The position numbers were made by a program, and so were the translations under genes. DNA of 64,000 bases, taken from Delphinapterus leucas. Taxonomy: Eukaryota > Chordata > Mammalia > Artiodactyla > Monodontidae. The notes beneath the pieces are model-generated. The model saw only the letters and a program-made list of their open reading frames with translations, was not told the origin of the DNA and searched no databases. Of this stretch, positions 11,488 through 23,374 are shown piece by piece. Location: contig NW_022098004.1 of the NCBI RefSeq assembly GCF_002288925.2, forward strand, positions 12,734,603 through 12,798,602, read 5' to 3'. Positions within the stretch are counted from its first letter, which is position 1. Each line of letters opens with the position of its first letter.

Positions 11488-11685
11488 GGGCTTCCCTGGT
11501 GGCACAGTGGTTGAGAGTCCGCCTGCCGATGCAGGGGACACGGGTTCGTGCCCTGCCGGGAAGATCCCACATGCCACGGAGCGGCTGGGCCCGTGAGCCA
11601 TGGCCGCTGAGCCTGCGCGTCCAGAGCCTGTGCTCCGCAACGGGAGAGGCCACAGCGGTGAGAGACCCGTGTACCGCAAAAAAAA
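11488..11685 (+). mobile_element. CHR-1 SINE
   Basis: Starts 'cttccctggtggcacagtgg', has 'gagtccgcctgccgatgcag', a B-box-like 'gggttcgtgccc', and ends 'gtaccgcaaaaaaaa'. Flanks 'aagatggggg' and 'aaggatgaggggg' look like a diverged duplication. The 3' block 'gtgagagacccgtgtaccgc' is the CHR-1 type. Confidence 0.95.
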
Positions 11686-11857
11686 AGGATGAGGGGGTGC
11701 TTTTCTTTACACTCCTATTCCCATTGGAAGCTATTTTGAATCCTTACCTTTTGACAGGAACCTTACCTATTTAGAATTGGAAACTGGCATTTCTGCATAA
11801 AAATCTCAGAGCTGTATACAACTATCTGTCTCTGAGCTAAAATGAAAATCCATCATA

Positions 11858-11884
11858 TACACATATATATATATATATATATAT
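11858..11884 (+). repeat. (AT)n microsatellite
   Basis: Short ACAT then (AT)n run. Confidence 0.95.
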
Positions 11885-12430
11885 CAGTTCAGAACTTATC
11901 AAATAGCCTACTAATAGTATTTAGTCTATTAGTAATCTTTATCCATTTTCAGTGTTTCATGAACTCATGATATTTAGGGAGCATTTGCTGGCTTGTTTCT
12001 TTAAGAGAAATGTAGTTTGATTGAAGCTTTGTTTTTCTTCCTTTTCCTTATTGTAATTGTGGTTTCTTCTGGCCCATTTTCCCTGTGTCTTTCTGCTTAA
12101 CCCTTAAAGAAGTTCATATTTCAAGGAGTCTTCTATAATTTTGCCTTCTAGGACACCCTTTTAGTGGTGATTCTGTTTTCTTTCTCATGCATGTGTTTTT
12201 TCAAAGTGTGGTAGGTGGACTCCAGGCATTTGATGGTGGGAAGGGTGAGCTGAGAACATGGAGTGTGACAGCAGCTGGGGAGATGGGTGTGTGACCGTTA
12301 GGGCAGGGAGGATATTCCTCTGATGGTTGGGGGCGGCTCCATAACCCATAGCTCACGTGCTCACGAGTGTGTCTGTAGCCTTAGTTCAGCCATAACTGTT
12401 CAAGATGGGTTTCCCCTTGTCTCTTTTCAG

Positions 12431-12516
12431 AGCAACCAACGTGTCGACCTTTATAAGTGGAAAGACGGCAGTGGGGAAGTCAGCACGACCTTACAAGGCC
12501 ACACTCGTGTCATCAG
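12431..12516 (+). CDS. WDR59: WDR59 window exon 3, residues ~81-109, propeller
   Basis: 86 nt, acceptor 'tctcttttcag', donor 'gtaggc'. It reads SNQRVDLYKWKDGSGEVS, then LQGHTRVI, and ends with two bases of a Ser codon. YKW-D closes one blade and the GH dipeptide opens the next, which is the classic spacing of WD40 repeats. Confidence 0.97.
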
Positions 12517-13617
12517 GTAGGCACAGCCCTCCATTGCTCCCTGGCCTGTCTCACTTTGTCACAGTCCCTTGGGAAGTGGAACAAAGACACCGTCCCCCTC
12601 CAGGCTTGACCCTCTGTGTTGCATTGGCCCCAGGTGGCTGCTGCGTCCTAAGCAGTCCTGAAGTGATGGTCTTTGCAGTGAGGAACAGCCAGTGTTTAGG
12701 AGCCAGCATCCCTGTAGCTGTTAACCCCGATCCCAGGAGATACTTAGGTACAGCCTGGTCCAGAATAAAGGGTTAGAGCTGTTTGCTGTAGGAGGGAGAT
12801 GAACTTACGCCCACAGAATCCCCCAGCTCATGGTCGGCGGTGCCCCGGAGCACAGAGACCTTGGGGGCCAGCCCTTTGCTCTCTGTCCAGCCACAGTGGG
12901 GCACCACGTGGAGCTCCTGCATCATAGTCCGTTACCCAGATGCCCAGTTGCTTCCCACTCGTGGCCTTCCAGCTGGCTTCTGGAATGTTCCTGGATCCAT
13001 CCTTTTGTGGGTGGGGAAAACTTCTTGTGAGAAGTAGCAGCAGGAAGTGTGGGAGTGGTGAAGCTGACGTGGGAGGTGATGGGAAAGGCCAGAACCCCCG
13101 GCCTGTGTTAACTGTTTGTGTAGCAAGTGCCTTTCAAGGAGTGAGGACGTGGGTGGGGAGGACCAGAGCCCTGCTTGCCCTCCTTGAAAGCTGTGAGGCA
13201 ACACGGCAGTTTGCCAGTGCTTTAAAGATGTTGGGTTTACTCAAGTTACCTGTGGTTGAGTCTGATTTAAAAAACGATGTCAACAATTACGTGGGGTTTT
13301 TTTCTTTGTTTTGTCTTAGTTTGCGCACATGCACGTATGTGCGCTTTTGTGTGTGTATGTGTTTTAAGTTGAAATGCTCCGTTTCTTTTGGTTTGGGGGA
13401 GCAGGTGGTAACCAGGGAAGGACCTGAAAGTTTCCTTCAGAGCTTGGTTAAGTCTTCTTTCCCAAAGAACTTTGGAGATTCCCAGCCTAAACCATGTTCA
13501 GGGGCCCATTAACAGTGACTTTCTGAAGCCACTAGAAATGAAATCTGCGAATGCTTTGGAAATGGACTCTGAATTTTTTCTCTTCGTTGTTGTCCTGTTT
13601 ATTCCTTGTGTTTCCAG
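12517..13617 (+). other. WDR59: Intron 12517-13617 (1101 nt)
   Basis: Donor gtaggc, acceptor 'cttgtgtttccag'. No interspersed repeat is recognised. It is GC-richer than its neighbours in its first half. I see no alternative exon. Confidence 0.85.
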
Positions 13618-13698
13618 TGACTTGGACTGGGCAGTGTTTGAGCCAGATCTCCTGGTCACCAGCTCTGTGGACACCTACATCTACATTTGGGATATCAA
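13618..13698 (+). CDS. WDR59: WDR59 window exon 4, residues ~109-136, propeller
   Basis: 81 nt, acceptor 'gtgtttccag', donor 'gtaaga'. It reads (S)DLDWAVFEPDLLVTSS, then VDTYIYIWDI and two bases of Lys. The D-----YIWD pattern is a complete blade end. Confidence 0.97.
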
Positions 13699-15885
13699 GT
13701 AAGAACCGTTAAGAGGCATAACCACTTGGCTGTGGGATGATCTGGGACCTTTGTTTTAGAGATCGGGTATCTTAATTTGGTTTTCCCTAGATGCAGACCC
13801 TGAGACGAGGAGACATTGCAGATACATTGTTTAGGAGGGGACAGAACTGCTATTAGGGGTGGGAAGAGAGACAGGATCGGGAAGGCCACACAGAGAGGGC
13901 ACATCATCTGCTTGGGTACCACCGTGAACAGGTGGAGCTTGGTCTTACTGGGAACACTAGGGGCTGGTGTACCACTCCCTCCACAGAGGTGTTCCCCTCC
14001 GAGGGCTGAGGAAGCGGGGGCGCCATCCACTGTCAGTCATTGGTTGAAGGCTGTCCCTGGGGGCCTCAGCTCCCTGGCACTTCAGGCCCATCACAGAGGT
14101 TTGCAAAACGGGCTTCAGCAGCCAGGGAAATCCCGTTGTCAGAGAACCACAGGTTCTGGCATTTGGAAGTCAGGCTGGAGTTTCCTGAAGTGGCAGGTGA
14201 CGGTGGGGGCGTTCTGATGGGTACAGACACACACGTGCTGCGGTGAGCAGTGCTCCAGGACAGCTGCTTTGCTCTTGGTGACGCGTCACTTCCCCTCTGG
14301 AAAGGGGGCTGAGAGCCACCTCGTAGAGCAACTCTCCATGGAGCAAAGAGTGGAGGAGCGCCCAGCCCAGGGCCTGGCGCGTCCTAAGTTCTTAATAAAC
14401 ATCCTTTCCCGTTTCTCTTTGTAAAGCAGATTCCTTTCCCCGTAACCGTTAACTAGAGGGCCTGTGGCCTGTGGAGTCCCCAGAAAGGACACCCTCTCCC
14501 CAGCCAGGCCACTGTGCTCCCAAATGGCGGTGACTTTGTGATGCTTTACACTGAAAGGTAAACTGTAGGCAGAGGACAAGCCAGATATTGAGGTTTGACT
14601 GACCAGACAGACCAGGGAAAGGGATCCTCAGGGAGTAAGGATGCTCACAGCTGACTTCACCTGCATCCCATGCAGATTAGCGCTTCCAAGGTGACAGGTC
14701 TAAGGGCAGCGCCAGAGGAGGGAGAAGGAGCAGAAAATCCAGGGGAAGTGGAAGAGAGGGGCTCTTAACGAGCAAACCGCCCCCTGGGAGCTCTGGGGCA
14801 AGCGTCCCTCATTTACATGAAACAGTTGTTTTCATAATTTAAAGACTGAAAGACACTTGAACTGACTTACCTTCTCAGGTCTTCTGAACAGTAAGCCAGG
14901 GCTGCAGATTTGCCTTGTCTGGCCCTCCTAGCCCTAGGGGGCTGCCCAGTTCTGTCATTTTGACCATTCGTGGTGAACGGTTGAGTCTCCCATTGTATCC
15001 AGGAGTAGTTTTAAAAAAAAATAAAATCGTGGTAAAAGCCACAAAGCAAAATTTACCATCTTAATCATTTTTAAGAGTGCGGTTCAGTAGTGTTAAGTAT
15101 ATTCACATCGTTGTGCAACAAAGCTCCAGAACGTTTTCATCGTGCAGAACTGAAAATCTGTACCCATTAACCAACTCCCCGTTTCCCCCTCCTTTCAGTC
15201 CCTGGCAGCCACCACTCTACTTTCTGTCTCTATGAATTTGACGACTCTAGGTACCACATGTAAGTGGAATCATACAGTGTTTGTCCTTTTGTGACTGACT
15301 TAAGTCACTTAGTATAATATCCTCAGGGTGCATCCATGTTGTAGCTCGTGGCAGTATTGCTTTCCTTTTTAAGGTCTAATAACAATCCATTGTATGTAGA
15401 GACAGTAGTGTATTTATCCGTTCATCAGTCGTGGACACTTAGGTTGCTTCTACCTCTTGGCTGTTGGGAACACCCAGAGTAGTTTTCCAGTCCACCTTGG
15501 CAGTGCTGTTGGCTCTTGCAGAATTACACCTCCACGACTGTCCCGTTGTTCCACAGGAGAAATGACACCAGGAAGGGGTTCCCTTGGCTCCCTCCACCCC
15601 CGCATCAGAGTCACCCAGGCCACGCCAGGTCGTGTAATTTGTTCTCTGTGGATACAACTGTATAATTGGAAATTCAGACTTAGCCTCAGCTGAAGAGGCT
15701 GAGAAAGTTCATCTCCCTGGAGGGAGACAGGCTTCTCTTTACACTACTTTTTAAGGTCCTCACATTCCCACTGAAGTCTAAGAACCCACTGAAAGGCAAG
15801 TGAAGAAATGCGAGCAGCGGGAGAAAGGCACCAGGTGGATGGGGGCAGGTGAACGGGCTTTTGACTTCTGACTCTTATGTTTCAG
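13699..15885 (+). other. WDR59: Intron 13699-15885 (2187 nt)
   Basis: Donor gtaaga, acceptor 'tcttatgtttcag'. The first 1.3 kb has no recognised repeat. An antisense L1 fragment lies at 15007-15472. Confidence 0.85.
15007..15472 (-). mobile_element. Old L1 3' fragment
   Basis: Antisense L1M markers 'ttcacatcgttgtgcaacaa', 'ctactttctgtctctatg', 'gtaagtggaatcatacagtg' and 'gtggacacttaggttgctt'. Confidence 0.85.
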
Positions 15886-15923
15886 AGATACACGGAAGCC
15901 GACCGTTGCGCTGTCTGCTGTAG
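15886..15923 (+). CDS. WDR59: WDR59 window exon 5 (38-nt exon), residues ~136-149
   Basis: 38 nt, acceptor 'tatgtttcag', donor 'gtgagt'. One base completes Lys, then DTRKPTVALSAV, then one base of Ala. It is very short and not a multiple of three, so skipping it would shift the frame. Phases on both sides match exons 4 and 6 exactly. Confidence 0.95.
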
Positions 15924-16125
15924 GTGAGTGGACACCCCCCCCGGCGGCCTGCATTCCCTTCCTTCCACTGCTTCGCTCCCACTGACCCCCCGTCCCCCAC
16001 GACCCGGGCTCTGTCCACGGTCGCGTGGACCTATAAGGTCCACATCACAGGGCCCTTCTCCCGCTCCTCTCAGAAGTTAGAGTCAGGACTGTAGAATGTG
16101 GTCAGGAACTTATTTCAAAATTCAA

Positions 16126-16890
16126 GGGCAGGAGCCACATTGGTTTGTTTTTAAACTTTTTCTTGTGGAAACTTTCAAAAGTGTATAAAACTAGAAGAGG
16201 ATGAATTGCCTTGTGTTCGTCATCCAGCTTGAACGTTGTCGACAAACAGACAATCTTATTTCCTCTTTCACCCGCTAGCCCACCCACCCCTACCCCTATC
16301 CCCTTTGGGATTATTTTGAAGCAAATCCCAGGTGTCATATCATTTCATCAACAAATATTTCAGTAAGTATTTTTAATAAGAGAAGAATCCTTTAAAAAAA
16401 AACATAACCACAATACCATTAGCATACCTAAAAATATTAACAGTAGCTCTTTAATGTCATCAGATATTTAAGCAGTATTCAGATTTCCCCAGTAGTCTCA
16501 GTAGTTTTGTTTTTTGTTCTCTTTTTACAAATTATTTGAATCAGTCCAAATAAAGTCCGTATTTATAAGTGGTTGATATATTTCTCATCTCTTTCAGTTG
16601 GTAGGTTTCTCCTCCCTTCCCTTTTTTGGTTTGTTTGTTTTTCCTTCCCTGCAGTTTCTTTACTGAAGAAACTGCGGTTTCCGCACGGTCTAGATTATAC
16701 TGATTGTGTCCCCGTAGTATCATTTATGGGCATACTGGGCATACTGAAACTTTGAAATCACTTTCTGAGCTACCTGTTTTCATCACTCTGTTGGAATTTG
16801 ACTATTTTTGCAATTCTGCATCGGGCCTGTTACAGAGTATTCTCACCACTTCCTGAGAGTTGAACTTGGGCATAGAACCGGTGTACCTTG
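16126..16890 (-). mobile_element. Probable old L1 3' sequence
   Basis: Antisense pattern with 'gggattattttgaagcaaat', 'cataaccacaataccattag' and 'aatgtcatcagatatttaag', which I recall from old L1M 3' ends. The ends are not defined. Confidence 0.5.
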
Positions 16891-17894
16891 CCCGCCATGA
16901 TGAAGCCCAACCGTCAGTATTCTATTTTGGCATCCTTGGTCAAAACAGATCATATTATCTGTCTCTTAAATCCTGCTTTTTTGTATCTTCTTGCGTCCTT
17001 TGAATTCACATTTGTGGTTTGCTCCAAAATGATCACATGATTCTTCTTTTTAGCCCCTGCACCCCAACACCTCATCACTTGAAGACATTAAACGTCGTGA
17101 CTGTATTAAGCAGTTGGTTAGTTTGTCCTGTGAGCTTAGGGACCTCATCTGCCTTGTTCAGGGCTGCAGACCAGGGTCAGCCTAAGCGCCTGTCCTGTGG
17201 AGATGCTCTGGGAGTGTTTGTTCTATGGATGTGGAATTCAGGCACCTGTGTCACTTGTGCTGAGTGCTTAACAGTTGTGCTGGTGCCTCCCTCACAACCT
17301 GTGCACACACACTTGTAGGCACTTATGACCTGAGGCATAGAATGGCCCACAGATGTGGTTGCAGAGGACACTGAGCTGAAAGAAACTACTAATGGTCTGT
17401 GAATGCCGCAGTCATCCATCCCTGACTTTGTTGTTTCTACTTGCAGGCTTCTAAGTTAGATGGCTTATGGAGGACCTCTAAAAAGAAAGATTATTCTAAT
17501 TGCTTTCTTTTGGGAGTCTTTCTGAAAAAACAGAGGTAGGAGACTTCTTTCTTTTTTGCACCTCAGTGAGGTCTCAGTGGTGGCAGAGCTCTCATTCCCT
17601 GAGAGGTGCAGCCCGGGTGCTGCGGCTCCCCAGAGCCTGTGGTCCTCATCTCTCTGTGAGCACATTGTTTATACCTTGGGGTAGGGGGTCAGTAAGAGCA
17701 TGTCCGTGTGTGCTCCAGAGCGTTCTATTTCTGAGAGCTCTTATGGTCTGGGAGGTCTCCGTTTGACCCTGGTGTCACAATCCTAGTAAAACACATTGAA
17801 TTAGGGGGTTCCCAGAATCCTCTGGGAGGCTTCATGTTCTGATGGACCACCTACTGGGAAAGGCATATTTTCTTGGAACTTGTTTTTCTTTTCT

Positions 17895-18102
17895 TTTTCC
17901 TTTTCTTCTGGTTTTATTGAGATATAATTGACACACAGCACTGTATAAGTTTGTGTACAGCATAATGATTTGACTTACGTGCATGATGACCACAGTAAAT
18001 TGAGTGAACATCCATCATCTCGTTTAGACACAACATTAAAGACATAGAGAAAATTTTTTTTCCTGTGGTGTTGAATTCTTTGGTAACTCTGTCACGTGGA
18101 GA
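17895..18102 (-). mobile_element. L1 3' fragment
   Basis: 'ggttttattgagatataatt' followed by 'gtataagtttgtgtacagca' is the antisense start of L1MA-like 3' ends. It is cut off near the SINE target site at 18103. Confidence 0.7.
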
Positions 18103-18119
18103 TGGAGCAGTCTTTTTTT

Positions 18120-18446
18120 TTTTTTAATAAATTTATTTATTTATTTTTGGCTGCGTTGGGTCTTTGTTGCTGTGCGCAGGCTTTCTCTAGTTGTAGTGAG
18201 CGGGGGCTACTCTTCGTTGCTGTGTGCAGGCTTCTCATTGCGGTGGCTTTTCTTTGTTGCAGAGCACGGGCTCCAGGCGTGCGGGCTTCAGTAGTTGTGG
18301 CTCGCGAGCCCTAGAGTGCAGGCTCAGTAGTTGTGGCACACGGGCCCAGGTGCTCCATGGCACGTGGGATCTTCCCAGACTGGGCCTTGAACCTGTGTCC
18401 CCTGCATTGGCAGGCGGATTCTTAACCATTGCGCCACCAGGGACCC
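18120..18446 (-). mobile_element. tRNA-derived SINE, CHR-2-like, antisense
   Basis: T-tail, 'ggctgcgttgggtctttgtt', ending 'gcgccaccagggaccc'. A 17-bp duplication 'tggagcagtcttttttt' lies at 18103-18119 and 18447-18463. Confidence 0.96.
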
Positions 18447-19692
18447 TGGAGCAGTCTTTTTTTACACACTTTCTCCTCTAGCTGATATCATTTCTTGCAA
18501 AGAAACTGGGTCTCCTAAGTAATAGGAGACCATCCTCCAACTTCAGGGTCTCCATCATTCGTTCTTAGGTGACTCAAGGTGCCCTGTGTCTCAAGGGAAA
18601 AAAAACACAACGAAAAAACAAATAAGCAAACAAATACCCTCACCAAAACCAAGCAAGGATAAAGTCTGGGCCTTACTCTATTTCCTGTTAGGTTCTAAGT
18701 CCTTGCTTTCTGTCTCATACTCTGCGGATTCTTGCGTCAGGTTGCTCTCCAAAGTCCTGGATCCACTGCGGTGTCCCCAAGTAATAAACACCCACCCAAA
18801 GGGAGAGGGTGTCAAAGCAGAAATGTCATGTGTTGTCTGAGCAAAGAACAAGAAGAGGTGGAAGGAGAGTCATCATGTGGCTCTGGTTTAACATAATCAT
18901 CGTGATTATTTTGAGTCAGCTGGGAGTGCCGCTATGTCCCAATTTTCCACCCATCTCAGCCCCTTCTGGCATCTTCCAGTATGCCTCCTCTCTCATGTAG
19001 CTCTTTTGTCCCCATTGTTGTTACCTCTGTGTTCTGGCAGAGGACTGAGTTCACACGGTGCCAGGAGTGTTCCCTTTCCCTGTCTCCACGCAGGGCCACG
19101 TGTAACCGCTCGCTGATGGGGAGATGAGAGTGGGGGTGGGGTGCACATAATTTTCTGAGGGCAGAATTGGGCCACACTGGGGCTTATTCTTCAGCTGAGC
19201 CTCATCTGGAGGCTGTGTTTTTCCAAGACACTCCCTCCCCAAGAAACGAAACCAAAAAAACCAGTGTGGGAAGGAGCAGGCTTTGAGCTGAGGCTCTTCT
19301 GATTGGGAGTGCAAGCTTGGTGTCCGAGAGGATGAAGGGCCAGGTTGTGTGATGTGTCAGTTACCAGCCAGCAGAGCTGGGCTGAACTGCCGCTCTGTAA
19401 GAAACTGTGTTTCCCTGCTGATTCTGCTCGGAGGTAACCTGAAGTTTTTTTTTTTTCTCCTTAGTGAGATTATTTCCTCAATTAGGTGACTCTGATCCTG
19501 TTCCCATGTGTTAATTCATTTATTCTTTGGCTTCATTTTCTCCTTAATAATGGAGCTGATGCAGTCATAGAAGCCTGAAGAGTTCTGTTCTTACTCCTCC
19601 GGAGCTCATTATCCAGCTCCCCTGGATAAGCTCCACTCTGGTACTGAAGGCGTTGAGGGCAACAGCTTTCCTCCCCTGATTTTTCTTTGCAG

Positions 19693-19781
19693 CGGGTGCC
19701 TCACAGGTCAAATGGAATAAAAAAAACGCTAATTGCCTTGCCACCAGTCATGACGGGGATGTACGGATATGGGACAAGCGG
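19693..19781 (+). CDS. WDR59: WDR59 window exon 6, residues ~149-178, propeller
   Basis: 89 nt, acceptor 'ttctttgcag', donor 'gtgagt'. It reads (A)GASQVKWNKKNANCLATS, then HDGDVRIWDKR. The H-DG-V-IWD motif is a textbook WD40 blade. It ends at phase 0. Confidence 0.97.
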
Positions 19782-19991
19782 GTGAGTAATCTTTTTCCCC
19801 TCTGAGAGGATCTGAAGAGGATGCTGTGAATAGCAGGACTTGTTTTGAGAGACCAGGGTACCTTGTGCAGCCTGGTTAATTGCCACGTTAAGATCCTAGT
19901 ACCAGATGACATTTGCTTCCCGATCAAACTGGTGTTGATGGAAGATAAGGGAGTGAGACATTATGATCAGTGGTTAAGAAAATGAGCTTGG

Positions 19992-20113
19992 GGAATTCCC
20001 TGGCGGTCCAGCAGTTAGGACTCTGAGCTTGCACTGCAGGGGACACAGGTTCAATCCCCGGTCAGGGAACTAAGATCCCGCAAGCTGCGTGCTGCGGCCC
20101 CCAAAAAAAAGAA
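19992..20113 (+). mobile_element. tRNA-derived SINE (short CHR-type)
   Basis: 'attccctggcggtccagcag', B-box-like 'ggttcaatcccc', short A-tail. Duplicated flank 'aaaatgagcttgg' and 'aaaatgaacttgg' (20114-20126). Confidence 0.93.
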
Positions 20114-20240
20114 AAAATGAACTTGGCCTGACCTAAGCTAGCGTCCCGTTTTGCTGCCTCCTGATTATGATATCAGGTCAGCCACAAACTTTTCCAAGCC
20201 TCAGTTTCCTTTTCTTCAGAATAAAGATGATAATAGTGTG
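20114..20240 (+). repeat. MIR fragment
   Basis: 'ttttccaagcctcagtttcc' followed by 'aataaagatgataatagtg' is the 3' half of MIR. Its 5' part is interrupted or lost at the SINE. Confidence 0.6.
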
Positions 20241-21544
20241 TGTGTCCCTGAGGGGGTCAAGCCTGGGGGACCAGACACTATTCTAGAATGGTCAGCAGGC
20301 TTCATATTCCTGCCCCAGATTGCAAAGTGAAAACTCGTTGTTCTAGGACATATACCATCTAGAATTAAATCACTGAGGCAGGATACTTGGTATGCTCAAA
20401 TCTTCCCTTGGAAGTCTAGCTGTGCCGTCAGCCTCAAATGAGCCTGCAGAGCCTACGTTCTCCCTGCATTAGCCCATGGACCTGAGAGGCATGAAAGAGT
20501 TGCAGGGTTCTGGGCTGCTACTGTAATGGCAAGTCTGGAAGTTTGATATGTTGGCATCAGTGAGAACAGTGATGCAGGGAAAGGGCCTCTTCCATGACTC
20601 ACTGCCAGACGATTGGGTAAGAATGCAGAGAGTGGTCGACTTCTGTAAGATCTAGGGTGTAAATTCTGCCTCCTGCTCTGTGAAACCTGCCTTCGTGGGG
20701 AGGACCTACTGTTAGTTTTCCTGGAACTCGTTCAGGAACTGTCCCAACTGGGATGCTGACTGTCAAGTCTCAGCCTTGCTTCTGGCTGCCCTGCTCCCTT
20801 CCCCTTCCAGCAGGGAATAAAGTCATACAGTTGGAGAGGAGAGGGGAGTGAAGCAGAGATTGGGAGGCTGCTGGATTGGGGGCCAAGACCTGCCGGCAAA
20901 GGGGTGTGCCGGCCGAAGCCCTCGCTTTAGGTGGCTCTTAGGTGACAAGGTGATTTTATAAGGAAAGGATGGATGGTACATCTTCTATATGTTAGTTTTA
21001 TCTCTGTCCCTTTAGTCCAGTCTGGTAATAGTCATTCTTCATCCATCTTTATTTCTTCAATTGGCAATTGGTTTTATTCATATTTGTCATTGGTATAGCA
21101 TTTAAATATAGTAAATGGTTTAACTAAAATGTTTGGTTAATTTGTAGTACTTGTGTATTTGCTTTAGACTGTTTTCAGAGCCATAGGCAAAATAAACATT
21201 TGGGTATTTAGCCATGAACTTGGTCAGGACATGTTTTCCAAAACAGTAGCTGTGTTCCTTATCTTGTAGAAATATACTGCTGAGCTGTTTCTTTCTAGCC
21301 TTCTGATTGGTCTACTCATAACCCTGACTTCCTGTAGCGAGCGTTTTATCTATTTTGTTTAAAGAGCTTTAACTTTTTCTTGGCTGTTAATACTTAGGAC
21401 TTCTGTTTATATGGATTGTAAAGCTTGTTGGTTGTAATTTCACTTCTCTGGCACTCTCTAATATCAAAGCAGGACTATTGGCAGCAAGCATCACAGGCTT
21501 AAAAAAGTGTAGTATCAGTGGTAATGTTGGATTTTCACTCAAAT

Positions 21545-21775
21545 TCGTGAATGACTAGTAATACTAATATTTCTAAGCGTTTATTATGCACAGGCATTGT
21601 TCTAAGAACTTTATGTGTATTGATTCATTTCTCTTTATAACTAACCTTTAAAGTAGGTAATATTATTACCCCATTCTACAGCTGAGTAAACTGAGGCACA
21701 GTTTGTTGCCAGGATTTAAACTTAGGGAGGCTGGTTCTGGAGATTGCACTGTTAACCTAATAGACCAGTGCTGAT
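21545..21775 (-). repeat. MIR fragment, antisense
   Basis: 'gcgtttattatgcacaggca', 'attattaccccattctacag' and 'gagtaaactgaggcacag' are the antisense MIR order. Confidence 0.85.
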
Positions 21776-22300
21776 TACAGAAAGTAATACATGCTCTTTG
21801 TTGAAAATATAAAAGAGAAAATAAAAATCATTCATAGTCCTGCCCCAGAGACAAATGCTAATATTTTGGTGTTTTCTTTTCTTATGCTTTTTTTAAAAAC
21901 ATGGTTTATCATATCATATGCATAGTTATGCATACTTTTTTCATTTAACATTACAACAAATGCATTTCCCCTGTGTTATAAGCTCTTTCTAAGTATAACT
22001 TTTAATGGCTACATCATATTGTATCAGATAGGTGTACAATAATTGGTTCTAACATTTAATTATTCCCCACTTATTATTCATGTTGTTTCTCGTTTCTAGA
22101 TGTTCCAAATAACACCAAGATGAACATCTTTGGTACCTAAAGCTTTTTGTGAATTTAGGATATTCCCTTAAGAAAGGAAGAATTTTAAGTCTGTTGATAA
22201 AAATTGTCCAGTTTTTTTCCCGAACAGGTTATACTATTTTATATGTATACCACCAGTGACAAATGCAGCCTCACTGCATTGAATATTATTTACAAGTATC
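21775..22300 (-). mobile_element. Probable old LINE fragment
   Basis: AT-rich, with 'gtaatacatgctctttgttg', 'aaatgcatttcccctgtgtt' and 'tgaacatctttggtacct', typical of old antisense L1 3' ends. The family is uncertain. Confidence 0.4.
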
Positions 22301-22465
22301 TTCTAACTTGATTGCTAAAAACAATCTTTTAATGTTTTAATGTATGAATATATTTCTGAGGTTTCCTTCTGAATTTGTTTTATATATGCTTATTAATCAT
22401 GTATTGTTTTCTTTTGTGATGTGTGTTCATTCTCTTTTTGAGGTCTTAGGGCTTGATCATTTTAA

Positions 22466-22740
22466 GCTTGGTGGCTTTCCGATATAGAGAACAAACTAGT
22501 GGTTACCAGTGGGAAAGGGAAGGGGGGAGGGGCACTATAGGGGTAGGGAATTATGCGGGACAAACTATTATGTACAAAATAAGCAACAATGTTGTGTTAC
22601 ATTGTACAACACAGGAAATAAAGCCAATATTTTTTAATAACTATAAATGGATTATAACCTTTAAAAATTGTGAATCACTGTATTGTACACCTGTAACATA
22701 TAATATTGTACATCAACTATACTTCAATTAGAAAAAAAAA
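22466..22740 (+). mobile_element. L1 3' UTR, sense
   Basis: 'ggtggctttccgatatagag' leads to 'attgtacatcaactatactt' and a terminal A-run at 22731-22740. The same 3' terminal phrase occurs at 63630-63650. Confidence 0.8.
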
Positions 22741-23003
22741 GATTAGTGGTTTTACCCCCAGGATTGGGGTTGGGTCTGTTTAGATGTCACAGCCCCTCTT
22801 TGTGGGTGATTGTGAGGAAGGAGAGCAGGAATTGCAGACCATGGTACCAAAGGAGAAAAGCATCCACTACCTTGTGTCCTTCATTAAGGCCGTACCTGGA
22901 GCCAGAGCGGAAGTAGATTAGGCTCACAGGCCCGTATTCAGAGAATGCGTGAAGGAGAGCTGGAGAAGTCTTCTGTCATTTGTTTTCAACAAAACAAATG
23001 GAG

Positions 23004-23206
23004 GGCTTCCCTGGTGGCGCAGTGGTTGAGAGTCCGCCTGCCGATTCAGGGGACACGGGTTCGTGCCCCGGTCTGGGAAGATCCCACATGCCGCGGAGCG
23101 GCTGGGCCCGTGAGCCATGGCCACTGAGCCTGCGCGTCCGGAGCCTGTGCTCCGCAACGGGAGAGGCCACAACAGTGAGAGGCCCGCGTACCGCAAAAAA
23201 AAAAAA
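23004..23206 (+). mobile_element. CHR-1 SINE
   Basis: Complete copy from 'ggcttccctggtggcgcagt' to 'aggcccgcgtaccgc' and an A-tail. Flanks 'aacaaatggag' and 'aacaaagtggag' look like a target duplication. Confidence 0.97.
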
Positions 23207-23250
23207 CAACAAAGTGGAGTTTCTTAAGAGTAGAGATGGTCTCTGGGAGT

Positions 23251-23374
23251 TTTTTGTTGTTGTTTTGGCTGCGCTGTGCAGCATGCAGGATCTTAGTGTC
23301 CCGACCAGGGATCAAACCTGCGCCCCCCTCCAGTGGAAGCGCGGAGCCCTAACCACTGGACCGCCAGGGAATTC
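23251..23374 (-). mobile_element. tRNA-derived SINE (short CHR-type), antisense
   Basis: 'ttggctgcgctgtgcagcat' to 'accgccagggaattc'. A 10-bp duplication 'ctctgggagt' lies at 23241-23250 and 23375-23384. It ends about 100 nt before the exon at 23482. Confidence 0.95.

Larger units (their letters stand above)
8367..12430 (+). other. WDR59: Intron 8367-12430 (4064 nt)
   Basis: Donor gtgagc, acceptor 'tctcttttcag'. It holds a SINE near the donor (8403-8758), a MER20-like relic (9590-9800), an L1 fragment split by a SINE (9884-11215), an MIR (11240-11385), a CHR-1 SINE (11488-11685) and an (AT)n tract (11858-11884). I see nothing specific in 8770-9550 or 11900-12430. Confidence 0.85.
15924..19692 (+). 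other. WDR59: Intron 15924-19692 (3769 nt)
   Basis: Donor gtgagt, acceptor 'ttttctttgcag'. It holds a LINE-like block (16126-16890), an antisense L1 end (17895-18102) and a SINE (18120-18446). I see no recognised element in 17050-17890 or 18465-19690. Confidence 0.85.

Noticed and set aside
11488..11600. tRNA gene-like A and B boxes
   Set aside because: They belong to SINE heads derived from tRNA. No intact cloverleaf with a proper acceptor stem is apparent, and A-tails and target duplications show retroposition.
12405..12776. Open frames overlapping exons on the + strand in other frames or running into introns
   Set aside because: They lack coding-like composition beyond the true exon and end at random stops; splice signals and protein identity define the exon.
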